64,000 nt of DNA, taken from Ampullaceana balthica (Eukaryota; Mollusca; Gastropoda; Lymnaeidae). Below, one piece after another: positions 1 through 10,654 of this stretch. The stretch covers positions 72,881 through 136,880 of the forward strand of contig CALYLW010001014.1 of assembly GCA_944989445.1 (NCBI GenBank), written 5' to 3'. The position numbers and the translations under genes were made by a program. The notes under the pieces were generated by a model, which saw only the letters and a list, made by a program, of their open reading frames with translations, made no database searches and had not been told where the DNA came from. Each line of letters begins with the position of its first letter. Position 1 is the stretch's first letter.

Positions 1-399
1 TGTTTTTTTTAAATATTTAAATAGATGGCATCGCTTTGTTCACTTTTAACGATACCAGGCATCGTTGGTCGTATTTACCGAGGTACCGTTCGGTATTATT
101 TACTTTGGTATCGCCAAAGAGTGCACGTCAAACACAGAACGGGAGCACAAAACGAAAACAAGGTGACTTTCCGGGGATAAACTGTTTGACGCACCATAAT
201 TGTCAGATAATCAAAAATGGAGGATTCTGTCGACGTTTATAAATACTGCTCACCCAGTGGCCATGCCTGCTGAAACGTTGACTCATTCTTACTAAACGTC
301 TCAAACATTTACCTAATTTCACACCTCTGTACCGAACAGCGCCACAGTTTACCCCAACTCATCAAAATTGTTATAGGTTACCTTAATACGCCTTTGACT
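1..399. other. No recognisable feature
   Basis: AT-rich non-repetitive sequence. A short open frame at 36-242 shows no domain, and I see no RNA gene or transposon end here. Confidence 0.6.
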
Positions 400-942
400 G
401 GCATAGCTTACCACAACCAAATAAATATAGGCATAGCTTACCCAAACCAAATAAATATAGGCATAGCTTACCCAAACCAAATAAATGTAGGCATAGCTTA
501 CCCTAACCAAATAAATATTGGCATAGCTTACCCTAACCAAATAAATATAGGCATAGCTTACCCTAACCAAATAAATATAGACATAGTTTACCCAACCACA
601 TAAATATAGGCATAGTTTACCCAACCACATAAATATAGGCATAGTTTACCCAACCACATAAATATAGGCATAGTTTACCCAACCACATAAATATAGGCAT
701 AGTTTACCCAACCACATAAATATAGGCATAGTTTACCCAACCACATAAATATAGGCATAGTTTACCCAACCACATAAATATAGGCATAGTTTACCCAACC
801 ACATAAATATAGGCATAGTTTACCCAACCACATAAATATAGGCATAGTTTACCCAACCACATAAATATAGGCATAGTTTACCCAACCACATAAATATAGG
901 CATAGTTTACCCAACCACATAAATATAGGCATAGTTTTACCC
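400..942. repeat. Minisatellite, 30-bp then 29-bp unit
   Basis: About 18 head-to-tail copies. The first six (400-580) are 30-bp variants containing GGCATAGCTTACCCAAACCA. The rest are a 29-bp, nearly identical subfamily containing GGCATAGTTTACCCAACCAC. The 1-bp length change ends the open frames that cross the 30-bp part. The sharp switch between subfamilies suggests that the 29-bp variant was amplified later. Confidence 0.97.
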
Positions 943-980
943 TAGCGCACCAAATACTGACCATACACTTCTGTGAAAAG

Positions 981-1310
981 CACTGGCTATTTTAATCATT
1001 ATTCACACCACACTGGCTATTTTAATCATTATTCACACCACACTGGCTATTTTAATCATTATTCACACCACACTGGCTATTTTAATCATTATTCACACCA
1101 CACTGGCTATTTTAATCATTATTCACACCACACTGGCTATTTTAATCATTATTCACACCACACTGGCTATTTTAATCATTATTCACACCACACTGGCTAT
1201 TTTAATCATTATTCACACCACACTGGCTATTTTAATCATTATTCACACCACACTGGCTATTTTAATCATTATTCACACCACACTGGCTATTTTAATCATT
1301 ATTCACACCA
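981..1310. repeat. Perfect 30-bp minisatellite, 11 copies
   Basis: Eleven copies of a 30-bp unit beginning CACTGGCTATTTTAATCATT, identical by eye over 330 bp. The unit length is a multiple of three and lacks a stop in one frame, so an apparent 115-codon frame is produced. Perfect identity implies very recent expansion or gene-conversion-like homogenisation. Confidence 0.98.
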
Positions 1311-1322
1311 CTTAAAGTAATT

Positions 1323-1768
1323 AAATCCTTTATATTAACTCGTGGTGTCTGCTTGCTAGCTTGCTTGCTAGCTTGCTTGAGTGCCGAAATAACTTTGGAT
1401 CGATTTAACCTACTTCCTCATAAGCTAGCGAGCTGAAATTTTGCAGGCAGTTTTGTACCAATGATAAAAACGATGTATCAAAATTTCAGATCGATCGCAT
1501 GTACTGTAATTAAATTATTGAATTTTTAGATTACTTTATTTATCTCTATGTATCATGTAATTTTTGAGATAGAGTGTCGCGGTGCGTATTATATTGAAGA
1601 ACCTTTCCTGTCGCGCAATAAGGTGCGTATTTTATTGACAACACTTTTTATAAACATATTCCTGATCGGTGCGCATTATATTAAACATGTTTTACGACAC
1701 ATAACAACCATTTTGTATTTTTGGATGGTCTTGCGCTGCGTATTATAATAAACATTCATTTAGTGTTG
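1323..1768 (+). repeat. Dispersed repeat family A, copy 1
   Basis: The copy begins AAATCCTTTATATTAACTCG and runs through the motifs GCTAGCGAGCTGAAATTTTG and TTTCAGATCGATCG. It then has several imperfect GCGCGGTGCGTATTATATTGA-like motifs. It is nearly collinear with 61764-62220, and other copies lie at 28345, 39405, 41347, 55950-57455 and 60859. The sequence continues after the hairpin insertion at about 1975 (ATAAAGGATTTTACGAG), so the insertion split this copy. No coding capacity or terminal repeats were recognised and the class is unknown. Confidence 0.85.
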
Positions 1769-1776
1769 TCTCGTTC

Positions 1777-1920
1777 ATAAAATACAAAATACACAAACAA
1801 ATTGTGCAATGAAAACAATAAATTTCAGCTTTATTTTTAGACTGATACGTATCAGTCTAAAAATAAAGCTGAAATTTATTGTTTTCATTGCACAATTTGT
1901 TTGTGTATTTTGTATTTTAT
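1777..1920. repeat. 144-bp perfect palindrome without spacer
   Basis: Two 72-bp arms meet at GATACGTATC, with the centre between 1848 and 1849. I compared the arms base by base and found no mismatch and no loop. Such sequences extrude cruciforms and are normally unstable in genomes and in cloning hosts, so this is either very young or an assembly or library artefact. It forms most of the insertion described for 1782-1961. Confidence 0.95.
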
Positions 1921-1961
1921 TTAAAAGCTTTATTGCAGTCCCATTCTATTTGATGTATTAA
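1782..1961 (+). mobile_element. Hairpin insertion with 13-bp target duplication
   Basis: The perfect palindrome is followed by a unique tail (1918-1961) containing TTTAAAAGCTTTATTGCAGT. The insert is flanked by TCTCGTTCATAAA at 1769-1781 and 1962-1974, a 13-bp direct repeat that interrupts family A copy 1. The insertion at 43643-43853 has the same plan: a hairpin, a tail with TTTAAAAGCCTGATTGCAGT, and a 14-bp duplication. A short retroelement insertion whose cDNA folded back and copied itself is my inference. Confidence 0.7.
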
Positions 1962-2282
1962 TCTCGTTCATAAAGGATTTTACGAGTTTTTTTAATTTTT
2001 AGAATAAATTATCTAACAATGAATCATTTTACTTGACTCGTGAAATCACTGTCACTGACTTATTTGTTCTGTTTTACCAAACAATGACTAATATGACCCC
2101 TTTAAACTGACGAATTAGCTCATACCCTTCCAGCCTATAGAAAATTGTTGCACCCTGTTTTATATCTGATTAATTAGTGCATACCTCAGCCATAGACTAA
2201 ACTACCCGGTGTCCCCTCAACGGCCCTCTTATCTCACGATTTTAATCTTACCGATCCCTCACATCTGTAGCACTCAATAGTT

Positions 2283-2775
2283 CAACCTACATACCCCCCA
2301 CAACTGACCTTTGAAAGGGTTTAACCAAATATCACTCACATCTAACCTTCAAGAGTTTAACCTACATATCACTCACATCTAACCTTCAAGAGTTTAACCT
2401 ACATATCCCCCACATCTAACCTTCAAGAGTTTAACCTACATATCCCCCACATCTAACCTTCAAGCGTTTAACCTACATATCCCTCACTTCTAACGATTTC
2501 TAGAGTTTAACCTACATATCATCACTTCTAACGATTTCTAAAGTTTAACCTACATATCCCCCACATCTAACGATTTCAAGAGTTTAACCTACATATCCCT
2601 CACATCTAACGATTTCAAGAGTTTAACCTATATATCCCCCACATGTAACGGTTTCTAGAGTTTAACCTACATACCCCCCCACATCTAACGGTTTCAAGAG
2701 TTTAACCTATATATCCCCCACATTTAACGGTTTCAAGAGTTTAACCTACATATCCCCCACATCTAACAGTTTCAA
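2283..2775. repeat. Minisatellite, 37-39-bp unit
   Basis: About 13 diverged copies of a unit containing TTTAACCTACATATCCCCCA followed by CATCTAAC. Some copies carry CTTCAAG and others GATTTCAAG or GGTTTCAAG, which changes the length by two bases. Divergence is greater than in the neighbouring arrays, so this one is older. Confidence 0.93.
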
Positions 2776-3341
2776 ACAAGAATGTCCAATTCTTATAGAG
2801 CACACGTCTGCACAAGAACAAGCTCACATTTTTACCCCCCCCCCACCCCTTATAGTCGTCGCGTGTAAACAGTCTTACGTCATTTCCGGCATTTCCCGAG
2901 TAGCAGACTTTTTGTCTTCCATGATGGAGAGTTTCTTCGGCACAACTTAAAACATTTTCAACAAGGCTGCGGCAATTTGGACCCGGGCGGGTTCCATTAG
3001 ATTAAAAGTGTATTCGGACCCAGCGCAGGTCACAGTATAATACTAGTACGGCTGGAAATTAAAATTATGTTGTTAATTTCATTGTTTTTTGCCTGCTTTA
3101 ACATTATTTTTTACGCTCAGAGAGAAAAAAGGAAGAAAATAAAAGGTGAAAAAAGGAGTAGTTGTACATTAAATTAAACGGCGAAAATTGATGAGTGACT
3201 AACTAAAAATATCAATGGCCAGGTCGTCCAATCGTTTATGTCATTTGCGTCGTAGTGGGATGAGTGGGAGTAATTTAAATATTATCTAATAACAAAAGGT
3301 TTGAGATAATGCAAAAAATAATTTTTTTAAAATTAATATAT
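2776..3341. other. No recognisable feature
   Basis: Unique sequence with a short poly-C run near 2837. Past 3050 it becomes AT-rich. No gene or transposon end was recognised. Confidence 0.55.
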
Positions 3342-3350
3342 AAAAAAAAA
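3342..3350 (-). terminator. Possible Pol III T-run terminator
   Basis: Nine consecutive A on the plus strand, read as nine T on the minus strand, lie directly after the 3' end of the tRNA-like unit at 3351-3423. Four or more T is the usual RNA polymerase III stop. Whether the unit is transcribed is unknown, and the surroundings are AT-rich, so chance is possible. Confidence 0.4.
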
Positions 3351-3423
3351 GATTCCCCAACTGAAAATCGAACCCTGTACCCCCAGGTCGGCAATTCTTC
3401 ACACTACCATACGACAAGAAATC
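3351..3423 (-). pseudogene. tRNA-like Pol III unit (SINE head or tRNA pseudogene)
   Basis: Read on the minus strand this is 73 nt, tRNA length. The 5' GATTTCT can pair over 7 bp with the 3' GGGAATC (two G-U pairs). The D-loop region reads ATGGTAGTGTGA. The T-loop region reads GGGTTCGATTTTC, close to the B-box consensus GGTTCGANTCC. The anticodon and T stems are degenerate and three extra bases separate the T arm from the acceptor strand, so this is not a functional tRNA. A run of nine T follows at once. The 23-bp array upstream on the same strand is made of its first 23 nucleotides. Confidence 0.5.
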
Positions 3424-6400
3424 ACATTATCATACGACCAGGAATCACACTATCATTACGGCCAGGAATCACACTACCATTAGACCAGGAATCACACTAC
3501 CATACGACCAGGAATCACACTACCATTAGACCAGGAATCACCCTACCATACGACCAGGAATCACACTACCATTAGACCATGAATCACACTACCATTAGAC
3601 CAGGAATCACACTACCATTAGACCAGGAATCACACTACCATTAGACCAGGAATCACACTACCATTAGACCAGGAATCACACTACCATTAGACCAGCTCAC
3701 ACTACCATTAGACCAGGAATCACACTACCATTAGACCAGGAATCACACTACCATTAGACCAGGAATCACACTACCATTAGACCAGGAATCACACTACCAT
3801 TAGACCAGGAATCACACTACCATTAGACCAGGAATCACACTACCATTAGACCAGGAATCACACTACCATTAGACCAGGAATCACACTACCATTAGACCAG
3901 GAATCACACTACCATTAGACCAGGAATCACACTACCATACGACCAGGAATCACACTACCATAGACCAGGAATCACACTACCATACGACCAGGAATCACAC
4001 TACCATTAGACCAGGAATCACACTACCATACGACCAGGAATCACACTACCATTAGACCAGGAATCGCCCTACCATACGACCAGGAATCACACTACCATTA
4101 GACCAGGAATAACACTACCAGTAGACCAGGAATCACACTACCATTAGACCAGGAATCACACTACCATTAGACCAGGAATCACACTACCATTAGACCAGGA
4201 ATCACCCTACCATTAGACCAGGAATCACACTACCATTAGACCAGGAATCACACTACCATTAGACCAGGAATCACACTACCATTAGACCAGGAATCACACT
4301 ACCATTAGACCAGGAATCACACTACCATTAGACCAGGAATCACACTACCATTAGACCAGGAATAACACTACCATTAGACCAGGAATCACACTACAATTAG
4401 ACCAGGAATCACCCTACCATACGACCAGGAATCACACTACCATTAGACCAGGAATCACACTACCATTAGACCAGGAATCACACTACCATTAGACCAGGAA
4501 TCACACTACCATACGACCAGGAATCACACTACCATTAGACCAGGAATCGCCCTACCATACGACCAGGAATCACACTACCATTAGACCATGAATAACACTA
4601 CCAGTAGACCAGGAATCACACTACCATTAGACCAGGAATCACACTACCATTAGACCAGGAATCACCCTACCATACGACCAGGAATCACTCTACCATTAGA
4701 CCATGAATCACACTACCATTAGACCAGGAATCACACTACCATTAGACCAGGAATCACACTACCATTAGACCAGGAATCACACTACCATTAGACCAGGAAT
4801 CACACATTAGACCAGGAATCACACTACCATTAGACCAGGAATCACACTACCATTAGACCAGGAATCACACTACCATACGACCAGGAATCACACTACCATA
4901 GACCAGGAATCGCCCTACCATACGACCAGGAATCACACTACCATTAGACCAGGAATAACACTACCAGTAGACCAGGAATCACACTACCATTAGACCAGGA
5001 ATCACACTACCATTAGACCAGGAATCACACTACCATTAGACCAGGAATCACCCTACCATACGACCAGGAATCACACTACCATTAGACCAAGGAATAACAC
5101 TACCAGTAGACCAGGAATCACACTACCATTAGACCAGGAATCACACTACCATTAGACCAGGAATCACCCTACCATACGACCAGGAATCACACTACCATTA
5201 GACCATGAATCACACTACCATTAGACCAGGAATCACACTACCATTAGACCAGGAATCACACTACCATTAGACCAGGAATCACACTACCATTAGACCAGGA
5301 ATCACACTACCATTAGACCAGGAATCACACTACCATTAGACCAGGAATCACACTACATAGACCAGGAATCACACTACCATTAGACCAGGAATCACACTAC
5401 CATACGACCAGGAATCACACTACCATTAGACCAGGAATCACACTACCATACGACCAGAAATCACACTACATTAGACCAGGAATCACACTACCATTAGACC
5501 AGGAATCACACTACCATTAGACCAGGAATCACACTACCATTAGACCAGGAATCACACTACCATTAGACCAGGAATCACACTACCATTAGACCAGGAATCA
5601 CACTACCATTAGACCAGGAATCACACTACCATTAGACCAGGAATCACCCTACCATACGACCAGGAATCACACTACCATTAGATCAGGAATCACACTACCA
5701 TACGACTAGGAATCACACTACCATTAGACCAGGAATCACACTACCATTAGACCAGGAATCACACTACCATACGACCAGGAATCACACTACCATTAGACCA
5801 TGAATCACACTACCATTAGACCAGGAATCACACTACCATTAGACCATGAATCACACTACCATACGACCAGGAATCACACTACCATTAGACCAGGAATCAC
5901 ACTACCATTAGACCAGGAATCACACTACCATTAGACCAGGAATCACACTACATACGACCAGGAAGCACACTATCATACGACCAGGAATCACACTACCATT
6001 AGACCAGGAATCACACTACCGTTAACCAGAATCACACTACATACGACCAGGAATCACACTACCATTAGACCAGGAATAACACTACCATTAGACCAGGAAT
6101 CACACTACATTACGACCAGGAATCACACTACCATACGACCAGGAATCACACTACCATACGACCAGGAATCACACTACCATTAGACCAGGAATCACACTAC
6201 CATTAGACCAGGAATCACACTACCATACGACCAGGAATCACACTACCATTAGACCAGGAATCACCCTACCCATTACGACCAGGAATCACACTACCATTAG
6301 ACCAGGAATCACACTACCATTAGACCAGGAATCACACTACCATTAGACCAGGAATCACACTACCATTAGACCAGGAATCACACTACCATTAGACCAGGAA

Positions 6401-6862
6401 TCACACTACCATTAGACCAGGAATCACACTACCATTAGACCAGGAATCACACTACCATACGACCAGGAATCACACTACCATTAGACCAGCAATCACACTA
6501 CCATACGACCAGGAATCACACTACCATTAGACCAGGAATCACCCTACCTTACGACCAGGAATCACACTACCATTAGACCAGGAATAACACTACCAGTAGA
6601 CCAGGAATCACACTACCATACGACCAGGAATCACCCTACCTTACGACCAGGAATCACACTACCATTAGACCAGGAATAACACTACCAGTAGACCAGGAAT
6701 CACACTACCATACGACCAGGAATCACACTACCATTAGACCAGGAATCACACTACCATTAGACCAGGAATCACACTACCATTAGACCGGGAATCACACTAC
6801 CATACGACCAGGAATCACACTACCATTAGACCAGGAATCACACTGCCATTAGACCAGGAAGG
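3401..6862 (-). repeat. 23-bp satellite made of a tRNA-like 5' portion
   Basis: About 150 copies. On the plus strand the unit contains CATTAGACCAGGAATCACAC; a minority variant has CATACGACC. On the minus strand each major unit reads GATTCCTGGTCTAATGG and then TAGTGT. This aligns with nucleotides 1-23 (acceptor strand plus D arm) of the tRNA-like unit at 3351-3423. TGGTCTAATGG fits the Pol III A-box consensus TRGYNNARNNG. The unit length is not a multiple of three and there are no long open frames. Scattered 1-2-bp indels and mixed variants show repeated rounds of amplification. Confidence 0.9.
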
Positions 6863-7259
6863 CTTGATGAAAATTGTGCTTTTTAAACTTATAAAGAAAA
6901 TACTTTAATATTATCACTTATTCGCCAAGCAAACTAGGTTTTTCGATTACTAAGACTATCATTTCCGAATAGCAATCACACGCTATACGAATCCAGGTCT
7001 GAATAGCAACTTCCTTTTAAAAAAATGCTATTTATTTATGTTTTATATATTTTTAAAAAATATTCATGTAATATACTTTAAATTAAATTCAGCGTCCCAA
7101 AACCAACCACTGAGGCCTGCCAGTTAGTTATGAACAATGTTGTTGAAAATAAACCGCTGTAAATTCGTCTCCTGGAACACAAACATAAAAGAGACAGTTT
7201 CTGATCTGGACCACTATCATGGACAGTTGAGACTGCTGTCAGGCAAGGTGGAAAGTTTG
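6863..7259. other. No recognisable feature
   Basis: AT-rich sequence. Near 6975 a short stretch (AATCACACGCTATACGAATC) weakly resembles the array unit and may be a diverged outlier copy. Confidence 0.45.
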
Positions 7260-7385
7260 ATTGATGTATCCCACTGAACGATTGGTATGATTGTGTATCC
7301 CAGTTTATGATTGGTATGATTGTGTATCCCACTGAACGATTGGTATGATTGTTTATCCCAGTTTATGATTGGCGGATCCCAGTGC
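7260..7385. repeat. Short 29-bp tandem repeat
   Basis: Four copies of a roughly 29-bp unit containing ATTGGTATGATTGTGTATCC. They alternate between CACTGAACG and CAGTTTATG variants, so the real period is two units (58 bp). Confidence 0.8.
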
Positions 7386-7493
7386 ATTATCGGTCTGTCA
7401 AGGTGTATGATTGACTTTTAAATATAATGATTTGTATGATTGATGTAACCCTCCCACCCCCCACCCCCCGTGTAAAACTGATGTGTGCTAGAA

Positions 7494-7679
7494 CAGTGCT
7501 TCTCAAAGTGGTGGTCCGCGGACCGGTGCCGGTCCGTGGGCCATCCGATGCCGGTCCGCAGAAGTTAACAAAAAGGGACATTTTGCTACCATGTCATTAC
7601 AGGTAAAAAGTTCACCGGTCCCTGGTGCAATGGAAAAATTCCTGCCGGTCCGCCGTACTAAAAAATTTGAGAAGCACCG
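7494..7679. mobile_element. hAT-type MITE, family C
   Basis: A 186-bp element with 14-bp terminal inverted repeats CAGTGCTTCTCAAA and TTTGAGAAGCACCG. It is flanked by TGCTAGAA and GGCTAGAA (7 of 8 match), the 8-bp duplication expected for hAT transposons. Subterminal GGTCCG motifs are repeated. There is no coding capacity, so it would depend on a transposase from elsewhere. Its middle, near 7575-7605, is homologous to the unit of the minisatellite at 8905-9444. Confidence 0.88.
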
Positions 7680-7854
7680 GGCTAGAAGAAAGTCGCTGTC
7701 CATCCACTGATATCATGTCAACCACTGACTGCGGCGAGGTGACAAGCTCTGGTGGAGGGATCAGAAACTGTTCACACACAAATAACTCATCAAACCTTGT
7801 TACACTTAACTTTTGCTTGTTTGCTGTTGCTTGTTAACAGTTTGTTAAAATATT

Positions 7855-7886
7855 GAGAGCCCCCCCCCCACCCCTCCCCCCCCCGG
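7855..7886. repeat. Poly-C low-complexity tract
   Basis: A near-pure C run with two interruptions. Base calls in such tracts are often unreliable. Confidence 0.85.
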
Positions 7887-8073
7887 CAGGTCTGATACCA
7901 ACACAACGGTCCGCGTACCATCAGCTGCCGATCCGCAGAAATTATCAAGAAAGGAAAGGAAAACATTATATTCTTCCACTTGCAGCCATTAATATTAACC
8001 CTAAAAATATGACAATTTTTTCAACAATAAGCACAAACAAAGAATAAACTAAATGATATTAATTTCAATTTTT

Positions 8074-8078
8074 ATATA

Positions 8079-8153
<75 letters not shown>

Positions 8154-8155
8154 AT
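8074..8155. repeat. (TA)n microsatellite
   Basis: About 40 TA dinucleotides directly beside the LINE 3' end and its CAT-repeat tail. Confidence 0.97.
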
Positions 8156-8156
8156 A

Positions 8157-8238
8157 TCATCATCATCATCGCCCTTCGTCCCATCTGGGGCATAGGCCGC
8201 GAACAAAGTCTCTCCAGGCATCCCGGTCCTGCGCCAGT
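8157..8238 (-). mobile_element. LINE 3' end (RT/endonuclease ORF C-terminus)
   Basis: On the minus strand the sequence encodes AQDRDAWRDFVRGLCP, then RWDEGR and a stop. A GAT/ATG repeat tail follows (CAT repeats on the plus strand at about 8157-8171). This resembles the C-terminus of LINE proteins often annotated as 'craniofacial development protein 2-like', and simple-repeat tails are usual for RTE-like LINEs. Only the last ~25 codons remain. The family name is from memory and uncertain; the identity as a LINE end is fairly secure. Confidence 0.7.
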
Positions 8239-8485
8239 CTCTCTATATATATTTGTTTTGTTTTTTGTTTCGTTTTTTGGTTGTGTTAGTTTGTTATAGA
8301 TGCAAGTTTTGAACAGACCCAAGTAAGATCCGACAGAAAATGACAAACTATATTTAAATGATCAGATTAATAATTTATATCGTCACATTTTAGTGAATAT
8401 TACGATTATTTAATTATTTTTTTTAATTTAAAAAATTTAGTTTTGACGACGTCGCTGTTACGAAGAGAAAAAAAACAACATGAAT

Positions 8486-8751
8486 GGGGCCGTCCATAAA
8501 GTACGTCACGCTCCAGAGGGAAGAGGGTGTGTAAGAAAGTTGGACAGTTTGTGACAGAGGGGAGAGGGGAGGGGTCCGGCCATGTGTGATGTCATGGTGT
8601 TTTATATTAATTTTTAATTATTTTTATAAATAAAACATTTTGTTCGAAAGTGTGATGTACTTTTGGGAGGGGGGGGGGTCCAAGATTTGTGACAGGGGGA
8701 GGGGGTGTTTAATTTGTCAAAAATAGCGTGGCGTACTTTATGGTCGGCCCC
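8486..8751. mobile_element. MITE family B, copy 1 (3-bp TSD)
   Basis: A 266-bp element with inverted ends GGGGCCGTCCATAAAGTACG and TACTTTATGGTCGGCCCC. It is flanked on both sides by AAT (8483-8485 and 8752-8754). The interior is AT-rich with G-runs and repeated TTTGTGACAG motifs arranged in inverse. It is non-coding. The 3-bp duplication would suit PIF/Harbinger-like or CACTA-like transposases; which one cannot be decided here. The closest relative is the copy at 21997. Confidence 0.88.
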
Positions 8752-8904
8752 AATGTTGATCATCAAATGATTTCTGACTTTTCTAAACAATTTGATGATG
8801 GAAACAGTGAAGACAAGTGAAAGACAAGTTATTGTTCTTTTTCAAAAATGTTGGATTATATGTTGAATATAACTGCCCGAATTCATGCTAAATGTTTTAT
8901 GGTT

Positions 8905-9444
8905 GTAGGCCATGTGGGGGCTCATGTCACTACCACGTCTGTAGGCCATGTGGGGGCTCATGTCACTACCACGTCTGTAGGCCATGTGGGGGCTCATGTC
9001 ACTACCACGTCTGTAGGCCATGTGGGGGCTCATGTCACTACCACGTCTGTAGGCCATGTGGGGGCTCATGTCACTACCACGTCTGTAGGCCATGTGGGGG
9101 CTCATGTCACTACCACGTCTGTAGGCCATGTGGGGGCTCATGTCACTACCACGTCTGTAGGCCATGTGGGGGCTCATGTCACTACCACGTCTGTAGGCCA
9201 TGTGGGGGCTCATGTCACTACCACGTCTGTAGGCCATGTGGGGGCTCATGTCACTACCACGTCTGTAGGCCATGTGGGGGCTCATGTCACTACCACGTCT
9301 GTAGGCCATGTGGGGGCTCATGTCACTACCACGTCTGTAGGCCATGTGGGGGCTCATGTCACTACCACGTCTGTAGGCCATGTGGGGGCTCATGTCACTA
9401 CCACGTCTGTAGGCCATGTAGGGGCTCATGTCGCTACCACGTCT
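8905..9444. repeat. 36-bp minisatellite, 15 copies, inside a hAT MITE
   Basis: Exactly 15 copies of a 36-bp unit starting GTAGGCCATGTGGGGGCTCA, nearly identical until the last copy. The unit has no stop in several frames on both strands, so it yields open frames of 220-265 codons that I do not regard as genes. About 29 bp of the unit align with the middle of the family C MITE at 7494-7679, and the array runs directly into the right half of such a MITE at 9445. It therefore grew from transposon sequence. Confidence 0.95.
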
Positions 9445-9528
9445 GTGCAGGGAAAATTGTTCACCGGTACCTGGTGCAATGGAACAGCTCCTGCCGGTCC
9501 GCCATACTAACAAGTTTGAGAAGCTCTG
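9445..9528. mobile_element. Right end of hAT MITE family C, copy 2
   Basis: Homologous to 7605-7679: TTCACCGGTACCTGGTGCAA, then CCTGCCGGTCCGCC and the terminal repeat TTTGAGAAGCTCTG. The left terminal repeat is not present before 8905, so the element is truncated or its left half was replaced by the minisatellite. Confidence 0.75.
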
Positions 9529-9905
9529 TTGTAGACTGTAGACTGACTGACAGCCCCAAACAAACCTACTGCAGACACGCTCCTGGTGGAGTTTACACAG
9601 CGCCATCTGTTGGTTGCGTCTGCTCATGCTGCATACCATGCCTCTGTTTTAAATCATCATCATCGAGCTAGTGGAGAGGGGGTCTCAAAATGCGCTCGTT
9701 TTGGGGGGGGGGCGGGGCGGGGCGGGGTGGGGGGTGGTACTGCTTCATTAATTTTTATGGCAGTCAAAGACATTATACTATATCCGTCTCTTGCATAAGT
9801 TTTATTCACTTAAAAAACCACCATACTCGCAACACATTCAGCAACAATTATGGGTTGTTCTCCGCCTCTACCACACCTTCTTATAACAAAGATATTGTAA
9901 AAAAC
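9529..9905. other. Unique spacer with G-rich tract
   Basis: No gene was recognised. It holds the G-tract at 9703-9737 and a short CAT repeat near 9655. Confidence 0.5.
9703..9737 (+). other. G-quadruplex-prone G tract
   Basis: A run of 10-11 G is followed by several GGGG blocks separated by single C or T. This satisfies the usual four-G-run quadruplex pattern several times over. No gene sits beside it, so a regulatory role is only a possibility. Confidence 0.75.
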
Positions 9906-10039
9906 TAGGGGTGTACCGGATTTTGGCTTTGGCAAATCCGGAATCAGGCCATTTTTTTACAAATCCGGATCATTCCAGATTTCACTTCATAAATCCGGCT
10001 CCGGCTGGATTTCAAGAATTTGAATCCGGTACAGCCCTA
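9906..10039. mobile_element. hAT-type MITE, TAGGGSTGT ends
   Basis: A 134-bp element with 17-bp ends TAGGGGTGTACCGGATT and AATCCGGTACAGCCCTA (one mismatch). The flanks TAAAAAAC and GTCAAAAC share 5 of 8 bases, a decayed 8-bp duplication. At least four further AAATCCGG motifs lie inside in both orientations, as expected of subterminal transposase-binding repeats. The end sequence TAGGG(C)TGT also bounds the element at 39629-41338. Confidence 0.75.
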
Positions 10040-10654
10040 GTCAAAACACAGGACATGTGCCTGCACACAACACACAAATGTTGAATGAGAATAATCAACA
10101 TTTATTTTCTTGGAGATGGCGTTGTTTAAACAGAGACTGAACGACGGACCCACAGCCCACAGGTCTGCCTTGCACTGTTGCACACCAACTCCTACAGCAA
10201 CAACGGTTAGAAGTACAGACAGTGAGTGGCCAGCCTTGCACACCAAAATCTCACAATAATAACGGTTACTGTTCATTCTTATCTCGTCCTGACTTGACCT
10301 AATTTTTAACTCGTGACCTCGGTTGCTAGGTAACAGCTCACCTGCATTTCTCTTCCTCCTCACCACCCCCCCACTTTTTAACTCACGTTCCGCCCCACGC
10401 CCTCTCCAGCATGGGCAGAGAGTGAATCCCAACAAACTGCTGCCATTTTGTTCCAGTTACCGTATATTAGCCCTAATGCTGCGAGTGCTTGATGTGGGAA
10501 GACAAGGGAAGACTTTGTCTGGGGGAAGGTTTTAATGTTTAATGAGGGAGTGAGGAGGGGTGTATGTTTGTGGACACGGAGGTACACACAGACCATTGTT
10601 TTTGTGCCGCAAGAGGAACTTGTTCCTATGAGCCAATCGCACGGGTTCGTCATT
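10040..10654. other. No recognisable feature
   Basis: Mixed-composition unique sequence. Open frames of about 130 codons on the minus strand (10037-10435) show no domain and no supporting signal. Confidence 0.5.

Noticed and set aside
3401..6862. CRISPR array
   Set aside because: Units are contiguous 23-mers without unique spacers, in an animal-type context.
8842..9671. Open frames of 220-265 codons on both strands (MSPHMAYRRGSD or HVGAHVTTTSVG repeats)
   Set aside because: The 36-bp minisatellite arose within a MITE, and the flanks of these frames are MITE ends.
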